A DNA stretch of 9,776 nt from Clostridia bacterium. GTDB taxonomy: Bacteria > Bacillota > Clostridia > Oscillospirales > CAG-272. Under the pieces are notes generated by a model. It did not search any database and was not told where the DNA came from. It worked only from the letters and a program-made list of their open reading frames with translations. Positions 1 through 6,256 of this stretch are shown one piece after another. A program made the translations under genes and the position numbers. The DNA lies in assembly GCA_017466495.1 (NCBI GenBank), contig JAFTUB010000167.1, forward strand, positions 1 to 9,776, written 5' to 3'. Within the stretch, counting starts at the first letter, position 1; every line of letters begins with the position of its first letter.

Positions 1-29
1 TGAGTGCCGTGTGATCCACACGGCACTCA
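1..29. terminator. Hairpin terminator after the oxidoreductase operon
   Basis: A perfect 13-bp inverted repeat (1-13 with 17-29) encloses a 3-base loop, 19 bases beyond the stop codon of the minus-strand gamma-subunit gene. On the plus strand the stem is followed by a short T run (tgttttt, 30-36), so it may also serve a gene entering from the left. The T tract expected on the minus strand would lie outside the window, and the stem may continue past base 1. Its position at the end of a five-gene operon favours a shared, bidirectional terminator. Confidence 0.75.
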
Positions 30-47
30 TGTTTTTGGATTACCGAT

Positions 48-584
48 TTATGCTTCGTACTGATACCCCAGCTCCAGAGCGCGTTTGTTCTTTTCGATCA
101 GCGCAGCCTTGGCAGCGGGAATACCCTTGACCATCAAGTCAAGGAATTCATCATAAGCAAAGATACCGGTCTGCTTCAGCAGCTGTCCCAGAACGATGAC
201 ATTGGCGAAGCCTTCAAGCTTGTTCTCAGCGGCAATGCCGGTTGCGGGAATGCGGCAGATCCGAATATCGGTACGGGTAGACTCCTTGGCAATCAGCGTG
301 CTGTCGGCGATAAGTAGACCGCCGGGGACGATGGCGGGCTCAAACTTGTCAAAGGAAGGCAGGTTCAGGGCGATCAGCACATCGGGGGCGGTAACAATGG
401 GAGAACCGATTTCCTCATCGGAAATAATTACCGAGCAGTTCGCTGCGCCGCCGCGCATTTCAGGGCCGTAAGAGGGAAGCCAGGAAACCTGCAGATTAGC
501 GTACATTGCGGTCTTGGCCAGCTGCTTGCCGGCAAAGAGAATGCCCTGGCCGCCGAATCCGGCGAGAAGAATTTTCGTGGTCAT
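48..584 (-). CDS. 2-oxoacid:ferredoxin oxidoreductase, gamma subunit (VOR/KOR type)
   Basis: This is the gamma subunit of a cytoplasmic 2-oxoacid:ferredoxin oxidoreductase. In this enzyme family the gamma domain helps form the CoA-binding and inter-subunit architecture. The 178-residue protein opens with the family signature GFGGQG (residues 9-14) and has the conserved stretch PSYGPEMRGG. An in-frame ATG nine codons upstream lies inside the beta gene. I chose the ATG at 584 because a strong AAGGAGGAG site precedes it with 7-8 base spacing and because MTTKILLAGFGGQG is the usual N-terminus of the family. Its start lies one base after the beta stop, which implies translational coupling. It is the last gene of the operon. 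Whether the complex prefers branched-chain 2-oxoacids (vorC naming) or 2-oxoglutarate (korC naming) cannot be read from this subunit. Confidence 0.93.
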   Translation of the reverse strand: MTTKILLAGFGGQGILFAGKQLAKTAMYANLQVSWLPSYGPEMRGGAANCSVIISDEEIGSPIVTAPDVLIALNLPSFDKFEPAIVPGGLLIADSTLIAKESTRTDIRICRIPATGIAAENKLEGFANVIVLGQLLKQTGIFAYDEFLDLMVKGIPAAKAALIEKNKRALELGYQYEA

Positions 585-585
585 A

Positions 586-1338
586 TCAGTTCTCCTCCTT
601 CTTTGCATCAATGTCCTTGTACACGCCGAGAGGATAGTGGGGCATCATGTTCTGACGCAGCCACTCCAGGGAGTCGGCGGGAGACATTCCCCAGTTGGTG
701 GGGCAGGTGGAAAGAACTTCGATGATGGAGAAGCCCTTGCCGTCAATCTGATTCTGGAAGGCCTTCTTGATTGCGCGCTTGGCGTTATTGATGTTCTTGG
801 GCGTATCCACCGAAACGCGCTCGGCATACGCAACACCGTCAAGGGTATAGAGCATTTCGCAGACACGGACGGGGTTACCCTGAATCTTGGGATCGCGGCC
901 ATAGGGCGAGGTAGTGGTCACCTGGCCGGGCAGGGTAGTGGGCGCCATCTGACCGCCGGTCATACCGTAAATGGCGTTATTGATGAAGATGATGGTGATG
1001 TTTTCGCCGCGGGTTGCGGAGTGCACAGTCTCGGCAGTTCCGATGGCGGCAAGGTCACCGTCACCCTGATAGGTGAAAACGATGGTATCGGGATGGGTGC
1101 GCTTGACACCGGTAGCAACGGCGGGAGCGCGGCCGTGGGCGGCCTGGATCATGTCGCACTCAAAGTAGTTGTATGCAAATACCGAGCAGCCGACAGGGGC
1201 CACACCAACGGTTTTATCGGTAATATCCAGCGCATCCAATGCTTCGGCAACAAGACGGTGCACAATACCGTGGGTGCAGCAGGGGCAGTAGTGGAGCGGG
1301 ACATTGGAAAGAGCTTTCGGCTTATCAAAAACGATCAT
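586..1338 (-). CDS. 2-oxoacid:ferredoxin oxidoreductase, beta subunit (TPP-binding)
   Basis: This is the thiamine-diphosphate-binding catalytic subunit, 250 residues, the usual size for the separate beta chain. The TPP/Mg2+ motif runs from GDG (92-94) to the NN pair at 120-121, followed by YGMTGGQ. Four cysteines fit the proximal [4Fe-4S] cluster of the family: Cys18 and Cys21 in CPCC (usually CPGC), Cys51 in GCS and Cys212 in TCP. Electrons from decarboxylation of the 2-oxoacid would pass through this cluster to the ferredoxin-like delta subunit. An AGGAGGT site precedes the ATG with 8-base spacing. The start overlaps the alpha stop in an ATGA arrangement, and the gamma gene starts one base after this gene ends. 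The Gly-to-Cys change inside the first CxxC is the only odd point. Substrate (branched-chain 2-oxoacid versus 2-oxoglutarate) is not settled. Confidence 0.94.
   Translation of the reverse strand: MIVFDKPKALSNVPLHYCPCCTHGIVHRLVAEALDALDITDKTVGVAPVGCSVFAYNYFECDMIQAAHGRAPAVATGVKRTHPDTIVFTYQGDGDLAAIGTAETVHSATRGENITIIFINNAIYGMTGGQMAPTTLPGQVTTTSPYGRDPKIQGNPVRVCEMLYTLDGVAYAERVSVDTPKNINNAKRAIKKAFQNQIDGKGFSIIEVLSTCPTNWGMSPADSLEWLRQNMMPHYPLGVYKDIDAKKEEN
591..600 (-). promoter_or_regulatory. Ribosome binding site deciding the gamma-subunit start
   Basis: AAGGAGGAGA on the minus strand lies inside the last codons of the beta subunit (…KKEEN). It is spaced correctly for the ATG at 584 and so excludes the upstream in-frame ATG at 611. 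The beta C-terminus therefore doubles as the Shine-Dalgarno sequence of the next gene. Confidence 0.8.
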
Positions 1339-2402
1339 TTTGCCAGACCTCCTGCGATTTTTTCGATTTCTGCCAGCACTTCCTCAGAAGAAGGCATCAC
1401 ACCGCCGGTACGGCCGTAGAAGCTGACAGGACGTGCACAGTCAATGGCGACCTTTACATCGTCCACCATCTGGCCCATGTTCAGCTCGCAGACCATGAAA
1501 TGTTTTGCGGTTTCCGCAGCCTTTTTAAGCGCGGCAGAGGGGAAGGGCCACAGGGTGATGGGACGGATAAGACCGACCTTAATTCCTTTGGCACGGGCAG
1601 CATTGATGGCGGTTTTGCAGATACGGGAGGTGATGCCGTAAGCAACCATGACAATATCTGCGTCCTCAACCATCAATTCTTCCCAGCGGGTCTCATTCTC
1701 AGCGATGGCGGCGTAGCGGGCAAATCGCTCCTTGATGGAATTTTCAAGGTCTACCGGATCCATGAAGAGGGAGTTGATAATATTCTTCTTGCGCTTGCCG
1801 CCGTGGCCGTTGGCAGCCCAGGACTTCTCAGGCAGATCTGTCTTCTTCTCCACCTCGAATTCAACAGGTTCCATCATTTGGCCAAGAGCGCCGTCTGCCA
1901 GGATCAGTGCAGGGGTGCGGTATTTGTCGGCAACGACAAATGCAACGCCTGTCAAGGTTGCCATCTCCTGCACGGAAGCAGGAGCGACTACGAAGAGATG
2001 CAGGTCACCGTGGCCGTTTGCCTTGGTTGCCTGGTAGTAGTCAGCCTGGGAGGGCTGAATACCGCCCAAACCGGGGCCTCCGCGCTGAACGTTGACAATC
2101 ACGCAGGGCAGATCACAGCCAACAATGTAGCTGATTCCCTCGCTCTTCAGGGATACTCCGGGGGAAGAGGAAGAGGTCATGACACGGCTGCCGGCTGCTG
2201 CGGCACCCATAACCATATTGATTGCGGCCACTTCGCTCTCAGCCTGCAGGCAGAGCCCGCCGACCTTGGGCATACGCTTGGCCATGTATTCGGAAATTTC
2301 GGTCTGAGGGGTGATGGGGTAGCCGAAGAAATGCAGACATCCGTTCTGAATGGCGGCTTCCGCAATGGCCTCGTTACCCTTCATAAGTACCTTGTGTCCC
2401 AT
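1335..2402 (-). CDS. vorB: 2-oxoacid:ferredoxin oxidoreductase, alpha subunit (VorB/KorA type)
   Basis: This is the large alpha subunit (355 residues), which packs against the beta subunit and contributes to the TPP site. Visible family features are GNEAIAEAAI (9-18), the YPITPQTE motif (28-35) and the TPP-contacting glutamate region AESE (54-57). Further on are a Ser-rich SSSSPGVSLKSEGI loop (77-90), NVQRGGPGLG (104-113) and a C-terminal transketolase-like domain from about residue 245 (ADIVMVAYG, LIRPITLWPFP). The overall match is to the clostridial proteins usually named 3-methyl-2-oxobutanoate dehydrogenase subunit VorB. These are very close to KorA of 2-oxoglutarate:ferredoxin oxidoreductase, so the symbol indicates the family rather than a proven substrate. 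An AAAGGAT site precedes the ATG. The gene begins 27 bases after the ferredoxin subunit and overlaps beta by 4 bases. Confidence 0.94.
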   Translation of the reverse strand: MGHKVLMKGNEAIAEAAIQNGCLHFFGYPITPQTEISEYMAKRMPKVGGLCLQAESEVAAINMVMGAAAAGSRVMTSSSSPGVSLKSEGISYIVGCDLPCVIVNVQRGGPGLGGIQPSQADYYQATKANGHGDLHLFVVAPASVQEMATLTGVAFVVADKYRTPALILADGALGQMMEPVEFEVEKKTDLPEKSWAANGHGGKRKKNIINSLFMDPVDLENSIKERFARYAAIAENETRWEELMVEDADIVMVAYGITSRICKTAINAARAKGIKVGLIRPITLWPFPSAALKKAAETAKHFMVCELNMGQMVDDVKVAIDCARPVSFYGRTGGVMPSSEEVLAEIEKIAGGLAK

Positions 2403-2429
2403 ATGTACAGTATCCTTTCTTAAAATTGA

Positions 2430-2642
2430 TTAAACGTCGCGCTCGACGCGGATGACCGTGTCGGGGCACATGGAGGCACACATTGCGCAGGCGATACATT
2501 TTGCCATGTCGGTGACAACAGCGGGGTGATAGCCTTTGGCGTTCAATGTGTCAGGGGAGAGTTCGAGGATCTTCTTGGGGCAGACCAGCGTGCACAGGCC
2601 GCAGCCCTTACAAAGATCGACTTGAAAGCTGACTTTGTTCAT
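2430..2642 (-). CDS. 2-oxoacid:ferredoxin oxidoreductase, delta subunit (2x[4Fe-4S] ferredoxin)
   Basis: A 70-residue dicluster ferredoxin-type subunit. It has two classic CxxCxxCxxxCP motifs: Cys11, 14, 17, 21 and Cys49, 52, 55, 59. About 27 residues separate the two motifs, as in the delta subunits of VOR/KOR complexes rather than the compact free clostridial ferredoxins. It should relay electrons from the beta-subunit cluster to free ferredoxin. The ATG follows a strong AGGAGG with 8-base spacing. It is the second gene of the operon: the P-loop ATPase ends 26 bases upstream and the alpha subunit starts 27 bases downstream. The order delta-alpha-beta-gamma is a known layout of this enzyme class. 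Confidence 0.94.
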   Translation of the reverse strand: MNKVSFQVDLCKGCGLCTLVCPKKILELSPDTLNAKGYHPAVVTDMAKCIACAMCASMCPDTVIRVERDV

Positions 2643-2668
2643 ATATATTTCCTCCTAATGAATTCAAA

Positions 2669-3370
2669 TTAAAAAAGCTTTCGGGTATAGTTCTGTATCT
2701 CCAAAACCGGGGATTTTACCAAACTGTGCTGCAGGTCAGTTCTGCGGAGTGGAGTGCAAACGGTAGTAAAGAGAATGGGGAGCTCGGCCAGAGCCGCGAA
2801 TGCATCCATGGTGGGCATCGCATTCAGTAAATCCTCAGCGGAGGTTTCCTCGCCCAGGTTGCTGTTGTTGACAATGGCATCACAGCGCAGACGGGAATAT
2901 GCTTCAATTTCCTGCAGGTTTTCCAGCATTGCCTCGGGAGAATCGGTAAGCGGACGGTAGGCATTCTCTACACAAAGCATGTAGGCACCAAGTCTTGTCA
3001 GTTCCGCATGATAGCGCCCCAGTGCAACCGCACCGTTGTCGCCGCCAACATCGAAAATTACAGAAGCATTGGGATTCTGCTCAAGCATGGGGAAGACTCG
3101 TTGAATCTCGGCACCGAGCACGGGAATATCTACGTTGGTGTTGGCAAAGGGGGGATTGATATACTGAATTTCCGCGGCTCGCAGTGCATCTTCCGCATCG
3201 GCGGCACGGAAATAGGGATTGACAATATCCAAATCGATCAGGGTAACCTCCCGTCCCTCGGCTTTGAGCATGTATGCCAGGTTCAGCGCCACATTGGTTT
3301 TCCCGGCACCGAAATGTCCGGCAACGATCAATAGGCGGGGCGGGTGTGGAAAAAAAGAAGATATCGGCAA
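2669..3370 (-). CDS. P-loop ATPase of the CobQ/MinD/ParA class, first gene of the oxidoreductase operon
   Basis: A soluble SIMIBI-class P-loop NTPase of about 233 residues. Numbered from the GTG at 3382, it shows Walker A GHFGAGKT (22-29), a switch-I-like region LIDLDIVNPYFR (48-59), the Walker-B-like VIFDVGG (108-114) and a base-recognition stretch VNNSNL (171-176). The signature lysine of ParA/MinD deviant Walker A boxes is absent (His23 there), so membrane or DNA partitioning is not implied. No DNA-binding, membrane or Fe-S motif is visible. The start is uncertain. The only Shine-Dalgarno-like sequence, GGAG (3382-3385), overlaps the GTG at 3382 but sits 11 bases before a TTG at 3370, which I prefer. 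It is the first gene of the oxidoreductase operon, which suggests but does not prove a role in assembling or regulating that complex. Specific function unknown. Confidence 0.82.
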   Translation of the reverse strand: MPISSFFPHPPRLLIVAGHFGAGKTNVALNLAYMLKAEGREVTLIDLDIVNPYFRAADAEDALRAAEIQYINPPFANTNVDIPVLGAEIQRVFPMLEQNPNASVIFDVGGDNGAVALGRYHAELTRLGAYMLCVENAYRPLTDSPEAMLENLQEIEAYSRLRCDAIVNNSNLGEETSAEDLLNAMPTMDAFAALAELPILFTTVCTPLRRTDLQHSLVKSPVLEIQNYTRKLF

Positions 3371-3400
3371 AATAAACACCACTCCAATCTCGATTTAATT

Positions 3401-3409
3401 ATTATATCA
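3401..3409 (-). promoter_or_regulatory. Extended -10 promoter of the oxidoreductase operon
   Basis: On the minus strand the sequence reads TGATATAAT, a perfect extended -10 element (TGnTATAAT). No good -35 lies 17 bases upstream, which is tolerated by extended -10 promoters. The predicted start near 3394 leaves a leader of only about 12-24 nt before the ATPase start. The preceding same-strand gene ends about 70 bases upstream without a clear terminator, so some read-through is possible. Confidence 0.65.
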
Positions 3410-3479
3410 CAAATCATCGAAAAAGGGAAGAGGAATAATTGAGAAATTACGTACAGAAAATGTAAGTTTTTGTGTATTA

Positions 3480-4211
3480 TCACGTTAAAGTTTCGCTACC
3501 GGACTTGTCCGATGCATTCCGACGGCAGATCAGGCGGTAAAGTGCAATTCCAAGCAAACTAACTCCCGCGGCAACAATAAACGCAATGATGGCAGCGGTA
3601 TAGTTTTCCTCCCCCAAGGCATCTCCGCCGAGGGTCGAGGAAACCAGGGACGGCAGGCGCGCAAAAACCGAAATGATGATCCAGGTGGAAAGCTTAATGT
3701 CTGTAAGACCCACAAAATAGGAAAGCAGATCTTTAGGGGTTCCGGGAATCAGCATGATGAGAAAAACCACAAGCTCCACACGCTTTTGATTTTGCAGGAA
3801 GCGCAGGGAACGGATCTTCTCCCGGGAAAAGAAAATCTCAACAACCTTGATGCCCCACCGACGGACAAAAAGGAAGATCAGTATGCTGCCCAATGCAGCA
3901 CCAATCAGGGAAAGCAGAGTGCCTTCCCAAAATCCGAAAGCATAGCCCGCGCCGATCTCAAAGGGTTCTCCCGGAATAATAGCCACTACAACCTGAAGTA
4001 TGACCATACCAATAAAGCAAAGTTTGCCCCATATTCCGGCGTCGGAAACCCACTGGCGAAAACGTTCCGGTTCGTGCAGAAATCGGATCAGAGGATTGCC
4101 CACAAAGACGAAAACAACGGCAAAGAAAAGAACAAACACCGCAATGGCAAGTACGCCAAAAAGCTTTTTCTTTCTGTCGGAAGAGGTATTTTTTCTGGAT
4201 TCGGTTGACAC
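3480..4211 (-). CDS. TVP38/TMEM64-family (VTT domain) membrane protein
   Basis: An integral membrane protein of 243 residues belonging to the VTT (TVP38/TMEM64/DedA-related) superfamily. It has a basic, Ser-rich cytoplasmic N-terminus (1-16). Hydrophobic segments lie at about 17-38, 63-80, 98-117, 147-168, 175-192 and 206-228. The family core is visible: the IPGEPFEIGAGYAFGF stretch (79-94) resembles a re-entrant loop and leads into GAALGS. A matching LIPGTPKDLLSYFVGL half follows (154-169). Members are implicated in lipid or undecaprenyl-phosphate translocation, but the substrate of this one cannot be inferred. The start is GTG at 4211, preceded by AGGA with 9-base spacing. An upstream ATG in another frame stops at once. 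The gene is monocistronic by its own promoter and is divergent from the HPr-like gene. Confidence 0.88.
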   Translation of the reverse strand: MSTESRKNTSSDRKKKLFGVLAIAVFVLFFAVVFVFVGNPLIRFLHEPERFRQWVSDAGIWGKLCFIGMVILQVVVAIIPGEPFEIGAGYAFGFWEGTLLSLIGAALGSILIFLFVRRWGIKVVEIFFSREKIRSLRFLQNQKRVELVVFLIMLIPGTPKDLLSYFVGLTDIKLSTWIIISVFARLPSLVSSTLGGDALGEENYTAAIIAFIVAAGVSLLGIALYRLICRRNASDKSGSETLT

Positions 4212-4241
4212 TGTCTCACATCCTATGAATGTTTTTTTTGC

Positions 4242-4270
4242 ATTATATCACGATGCCAAGGGATAAACAA
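4242..4270 (-). promoter_or_regulatory. Promoter of the VTT membrane-protein gene
   Basis: Minus-strand elements are -35 TTGTTT (4265-4270), a 17-base spacer and -10 TATAAT (4242-4247) with the TG extension (TGATATAAT, 4242-4250). Transcription would start near 4235, about 24 nt before the GTG start. The ten plus-strand bases attatatcac here are identical to those at the oxidoreductase promoter (3401-3410). Confidence 0.75.
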
Positions 4271-4289
4271 GCGATATTTTGTAAACAAG
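4264..4289. repeat. Short direct repeat around the VTT -35 region
   Basis: The octamer TAAACAAG occurs at 4264-4271 and 4282-4289, 18 bases apart, just under two helical turns. One copy covers the -35 box of the VTT promoter and the other lies directly upstream. It could be a pair of regulator half-sites, but in an AT-rich promoter it may be chance. Confidence 0.3.
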
Positions 4290-4343
4290 GGAAAATTATG
4301 CCAAAATACAGCGAACTGTGTCGGTCAATTACGCGAAAATCTC

Positions 4344-4372
4344 TTGACAAACCGAAAAAAATAGTGTATGCT
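4344..4372 (+). promoter_or_regulatory. Sigma-A promoter of the HPr-like gene
   Basis: A consensus -35 TTGACA (4344-4349), a 17-base spacer and -10 TATGCT (4367-4372, four of six matches) point to transcription from about 4379. The leader to the ATG at 4407 would be about 28 nt and holds the AAAGGAG ribosome binding site (4391-4397). Confidence 0.7.
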
Positions 4373-4406
4373 AATATCATAAAATTGGTAAAAGGAGATG
4401 TTTGCT

Positions 4407-4634
4407 ATGAAATCCATTGAAATTCGTCTTTCCACCATCCAGGACGTACAGGGGTTCGTTAACATCGTTAACCGCTACGATATCGACGTAGACCTGGCTT
4501 CCGGCCGCTATATCGTCGATGCAAAGTCGATCATGGGCATCTTCAGCCTCGATCTGCTCAAGCCCATCACGCTGACAGCGCACAGCGATGACACCGATGC
4601 GCTCTTCGCTGAGCTGAAGCCCTACCTGGCATAA
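4407..4634 (+). CDS. HPr-like protein lacking the active-site histidine
   Basis: A 75-residue protein of the HPr fold. The second half matches HPr well: RYDIDVDL (23-30), then VDAKSIMGIFSL (37-48), which contains the regulatory serine motif (Ser41, equivalent to HPr Ser46), then ITLTAHSDD and a C-terminal helix. The N-terminal half does not carry the G-[IL]-H-A-R-P phosphorylation loop. That region reads STIQDVQGFVNIV and is a few residues shorter, and the only histidine in the protein is His62. It therefore cannot act as a normal PTS phosphocarrier at His15. The retained serine motif recalls Bacillus Crh, which also lacks His15, so a regulatory role is a reasonable inference. I chose the ATG at 4407 over the one at 4398 because GGAG (4394-4397) sits 9 bases before it and directly abuts the other. 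Flanked by its own promoter and terminator, so monocistronic. Confidence 0.88.
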   Translation: MKSIEIRLSTIQDVQGFVNIVNRYDIDVDLASGRYIVDAKSIMGIFSLDLLKPITLTAHSDDTDALFAELKPYLA

Positions 4635-4647
4635 CAAAAACAGTCAC

Positions 4648-4683
4648 CCCCCATACCAAACGGTATGGGGGATATTTTTATTT
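4648..4683 (+). terminator. Rho-independent terminator of the HPr-like gene
   Basis: A perfect 10-bp GC-rich stem (4648-4657 with 4662-4671) encloses a 4-base loop AAAC and is followed by the T-rich tail atatttttattt. It begins 13 bases after the stop codon. Confidence 0.92.
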
Positions 4684-4689
4684 GACAGC

Positions 4690-4725
4690 AAAAAACTGAC
4701 ACCGAACAACCGGTGTCAGTTTTTT
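4690..4725. terminator. Bidirectional terminator after guaB
   Basis: A 15-bp inverted repeat (4690-4704 with 4711-4725) has a 6-base loop. The core is CTGACACCG/CGGTGTCAG, flanked by A6 and T6, so each strand shows a hairpin ending in a U run. It starts 5 bases after the guaB stop on the minus strand. It is also a second barrier for transcripts of the HPr-like gene coming from the left. Confidence 0.92.
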
Positions 4726-4730
4726 GTTGA

Positions 4731-6197
4731 TTAAACCTGGGCGCTGTAGTTGGGCGCTTCCTTGGTGATGTTGATATCGTGAGGATGGGATTCGCGCAGA
4801 CCGGCACCGGTGATGCGGACGAACTGACCCTTCTGACGAAGATCCTCAATGGTGGGCGCACCGCAGTAACCCATACCGGCGCGAAGACCGCCGATGAGCT
4901 GGAAGATGGTATCTGCCAGGGGGCCCTTGTAGGGAACACGCCCCTCAACGCCCTCGGGAACAAGCTTGCGGTTGCCTTCCTGGAAGTAACGGTCCTTGGA
5001 GCCTTGCTCCATAGCAGCGATGGAGCCCATGCCGCGGTAAACCTTGAAGGAACGGCCCTGATAGATCTCGGTAGCACCGGGGCTCTCCTCACAGCCAGCC
5101 AGCAGAGAACCAATCATGATTACGCTGGCGCCTGCAGCGATTGCTTTGGGCAGGTCGCCCGAGTACTTGATACCGCCGTCAGCAATAACGGGAACGCCGT
5201 ATTTTTCGGCAACTTCGGCGGCATTCATGATTGCCGTTACCTGGGGCACACCGATACCGGCAACCACACGGGTGGTACAGATCGAACCGGGGCCGATACC
5301 GACCTTGATGGCGTCGGCACCTGCCTCGCAAAGATCGCGGGCAGCAGCAGCGGTAGCAATGTTGCCGGCAATCAGCTGGCAGTCGGGATAAGCATTTTTG
5401 ATGCTCTCCAGTGCAGTGAAGATGTTCTTGGAGTGACCGTGGGCCGAGTCGAGAACCAGGAAGTCAGCACCGGCAGCAAGCAGAGCGCCTGCACGCTCAA
5501 TAACATCCTTGGTAATACCAATGGCAGCACCGCAGAGCAGACGGCCCTGGGCATCCTTTGCGGAGTTGGGGTAACGGGTAGCCTTCTCAATGTCCTTGAT
5601 GGTGATCAGACCGCGAAGTCGGTAGTCATCATCCACGATGGGCAGCTTCTCAATCTTATGATGACGGAGAATTTCCTGTGCCAGTTCAAGATTGGTGCCG
5701 ACGGGCGCAGTAATCAGGTTTTCCTTGGTCATGACTTCCTTGATACGGACATTGTAGTCCACCAGGAAGCGCATATCACGGTTGGTAATAATGCCGACCA
5801 GGCGGCGATCCTCGTCGCAGATCGGAACACCCGAAATCTTAAACTTGCGCATGAGGTCATTGGCCTCATAAACATAGTTGTCAGGGGAGAGGAAGAAGGG
5901 GTTGGTGATTACGCCATTCTCGCTGCGCTTGACCCGGTCAACCTGATCGACCTGCTGCTCAACCGACATATTCTTATGAATAACACCGACGCCGCCTTCA
6001 CGGGCAATGGCAATCGCCAGGGCGGATTCGGTAACGGTGTCCATTGCGGCGGACATCAGGGGAATGTTGAGGTTGATCTTTTTGGTCAGTCTGGTGTGCA
6101 GCTTAACCTGGTTGGGGATCACGTCACTCTGCGCGGGGATGAGAAGGACATCATCAAAGGTGAGGCCTTCCTGTACGATTTTGTTGTGGAAATCCAT
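4731..6197 (-). CDS. guaB: Inosine-5'-monophosphate dehydrogenase
   Basis: GuaB oxidises IMP to XMP with NAD+, the committed step of guanine nucleotide synthesis in the cytoplasm. The 488 residues are the full length usual for the bacterial enzyme. The N-terminal barrel half starts with GLTFDDVLLIP (11-21) and contains PLMSAAMDTVTE (46-57). Two CBS domains are inserted at about 95-205. The catalytic loop GPGSICTTR (302-310) has the nucleophile Cys307. IMP-binding ADGG (339-342) and RGMGS (388-392) follow, then the mobile flap EGVEGRVPYKG (415-425) and the C-terminal GAGLRESHPH. The ATG follows AAGGAG with 8-base spacing. It is monocistronic, with a perfect promoter upstream and a hairpin downstream. 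No purine riboswitch is visible in its short leader. No key residue is missing. Confidence 0.98.
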   Translation of the reverse strand: MDFHNKIVQEGLTFDDVLLIPAQSDVIPNQVKLHTRLTKKINLNIPLMSAAMDTVTESALAIAIAREGGVGVIHKNMSVEQQVDQVDRVKRSENGVITNPFFLSPDNYVYEANDLMRKFKISGVPICDEDRRLVGIITNRDMRFLVDYNVRIKEVMTKENLITAPVGTNLELAQEILRHHKIEKLPIVDDDYRLRGLITIKDIEKATRYPNSAKDAQGRLLCGAAIGITKDVIERAGALLAAGADFLVLDSAHGHSKNIFTALESIKNAYPDCQLIAGNIATAAAARDLCEAGADAIKVGIGPGSICTTRVVAGIGVPQVTAIMNAAEVAEKYGVPVIADGGIKYSGDLPKAIAAGASVIMIGSLLAGCEESPGATEIYQGRSFKVYRGMGSIAAMEQGSKDRYFQEGNRKLVPEGVEGRVPYKGPLADTIFQLIGGLRAGMGYCGAPTIEDLRQKGQFVRITGAGLRESHPHDINITKEAPNYSAQV

Positions 6198-6256
6198 CTC
6201 TTTCTCTCCTTAAAATGTGGTATTGGTTGGACTCAAAAAAGATTTTGATTAGAGAT

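Noticed and set aside
514..1419. Long plus-strand open frame opposite the oxidoreductase beta and gamma genes (and a similar one at 1239-2423)
   Set aside because: Antisense shadow of well-supported genes. No ribosome binding site and no recognisable protein family.
3425..3470. Imperfect inverted repeat after the VTT gene as its terminator
   Set aside because: The arms (about 7 bp with a mismatch) are AT-rich, the loop is about 11 bases and there is no U tract, so it cannot be supported as a terminator.
4457..4472. Direct repeat CGTTAAC-AT-CGTTAAC inside the HPr-like gene
   Set aside because: It lies within coding sequence and encodes V-N-I-V-N of the first helix. Best explained by codon coincidence.
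4779..6248. 489-codon plus-strand open frame opposite guaB
   Set aside because: guaB is certain on the other strand. The antisense frame is low-complexity and Gly/Asn/Thr-rich, as expected from reversed codon bias.
6198..6256. Purine riboswitch in the guaB leader
   Set aside because: The leader is only about 53 nt and shows no three-way-junction arms or attenuator hairpin.
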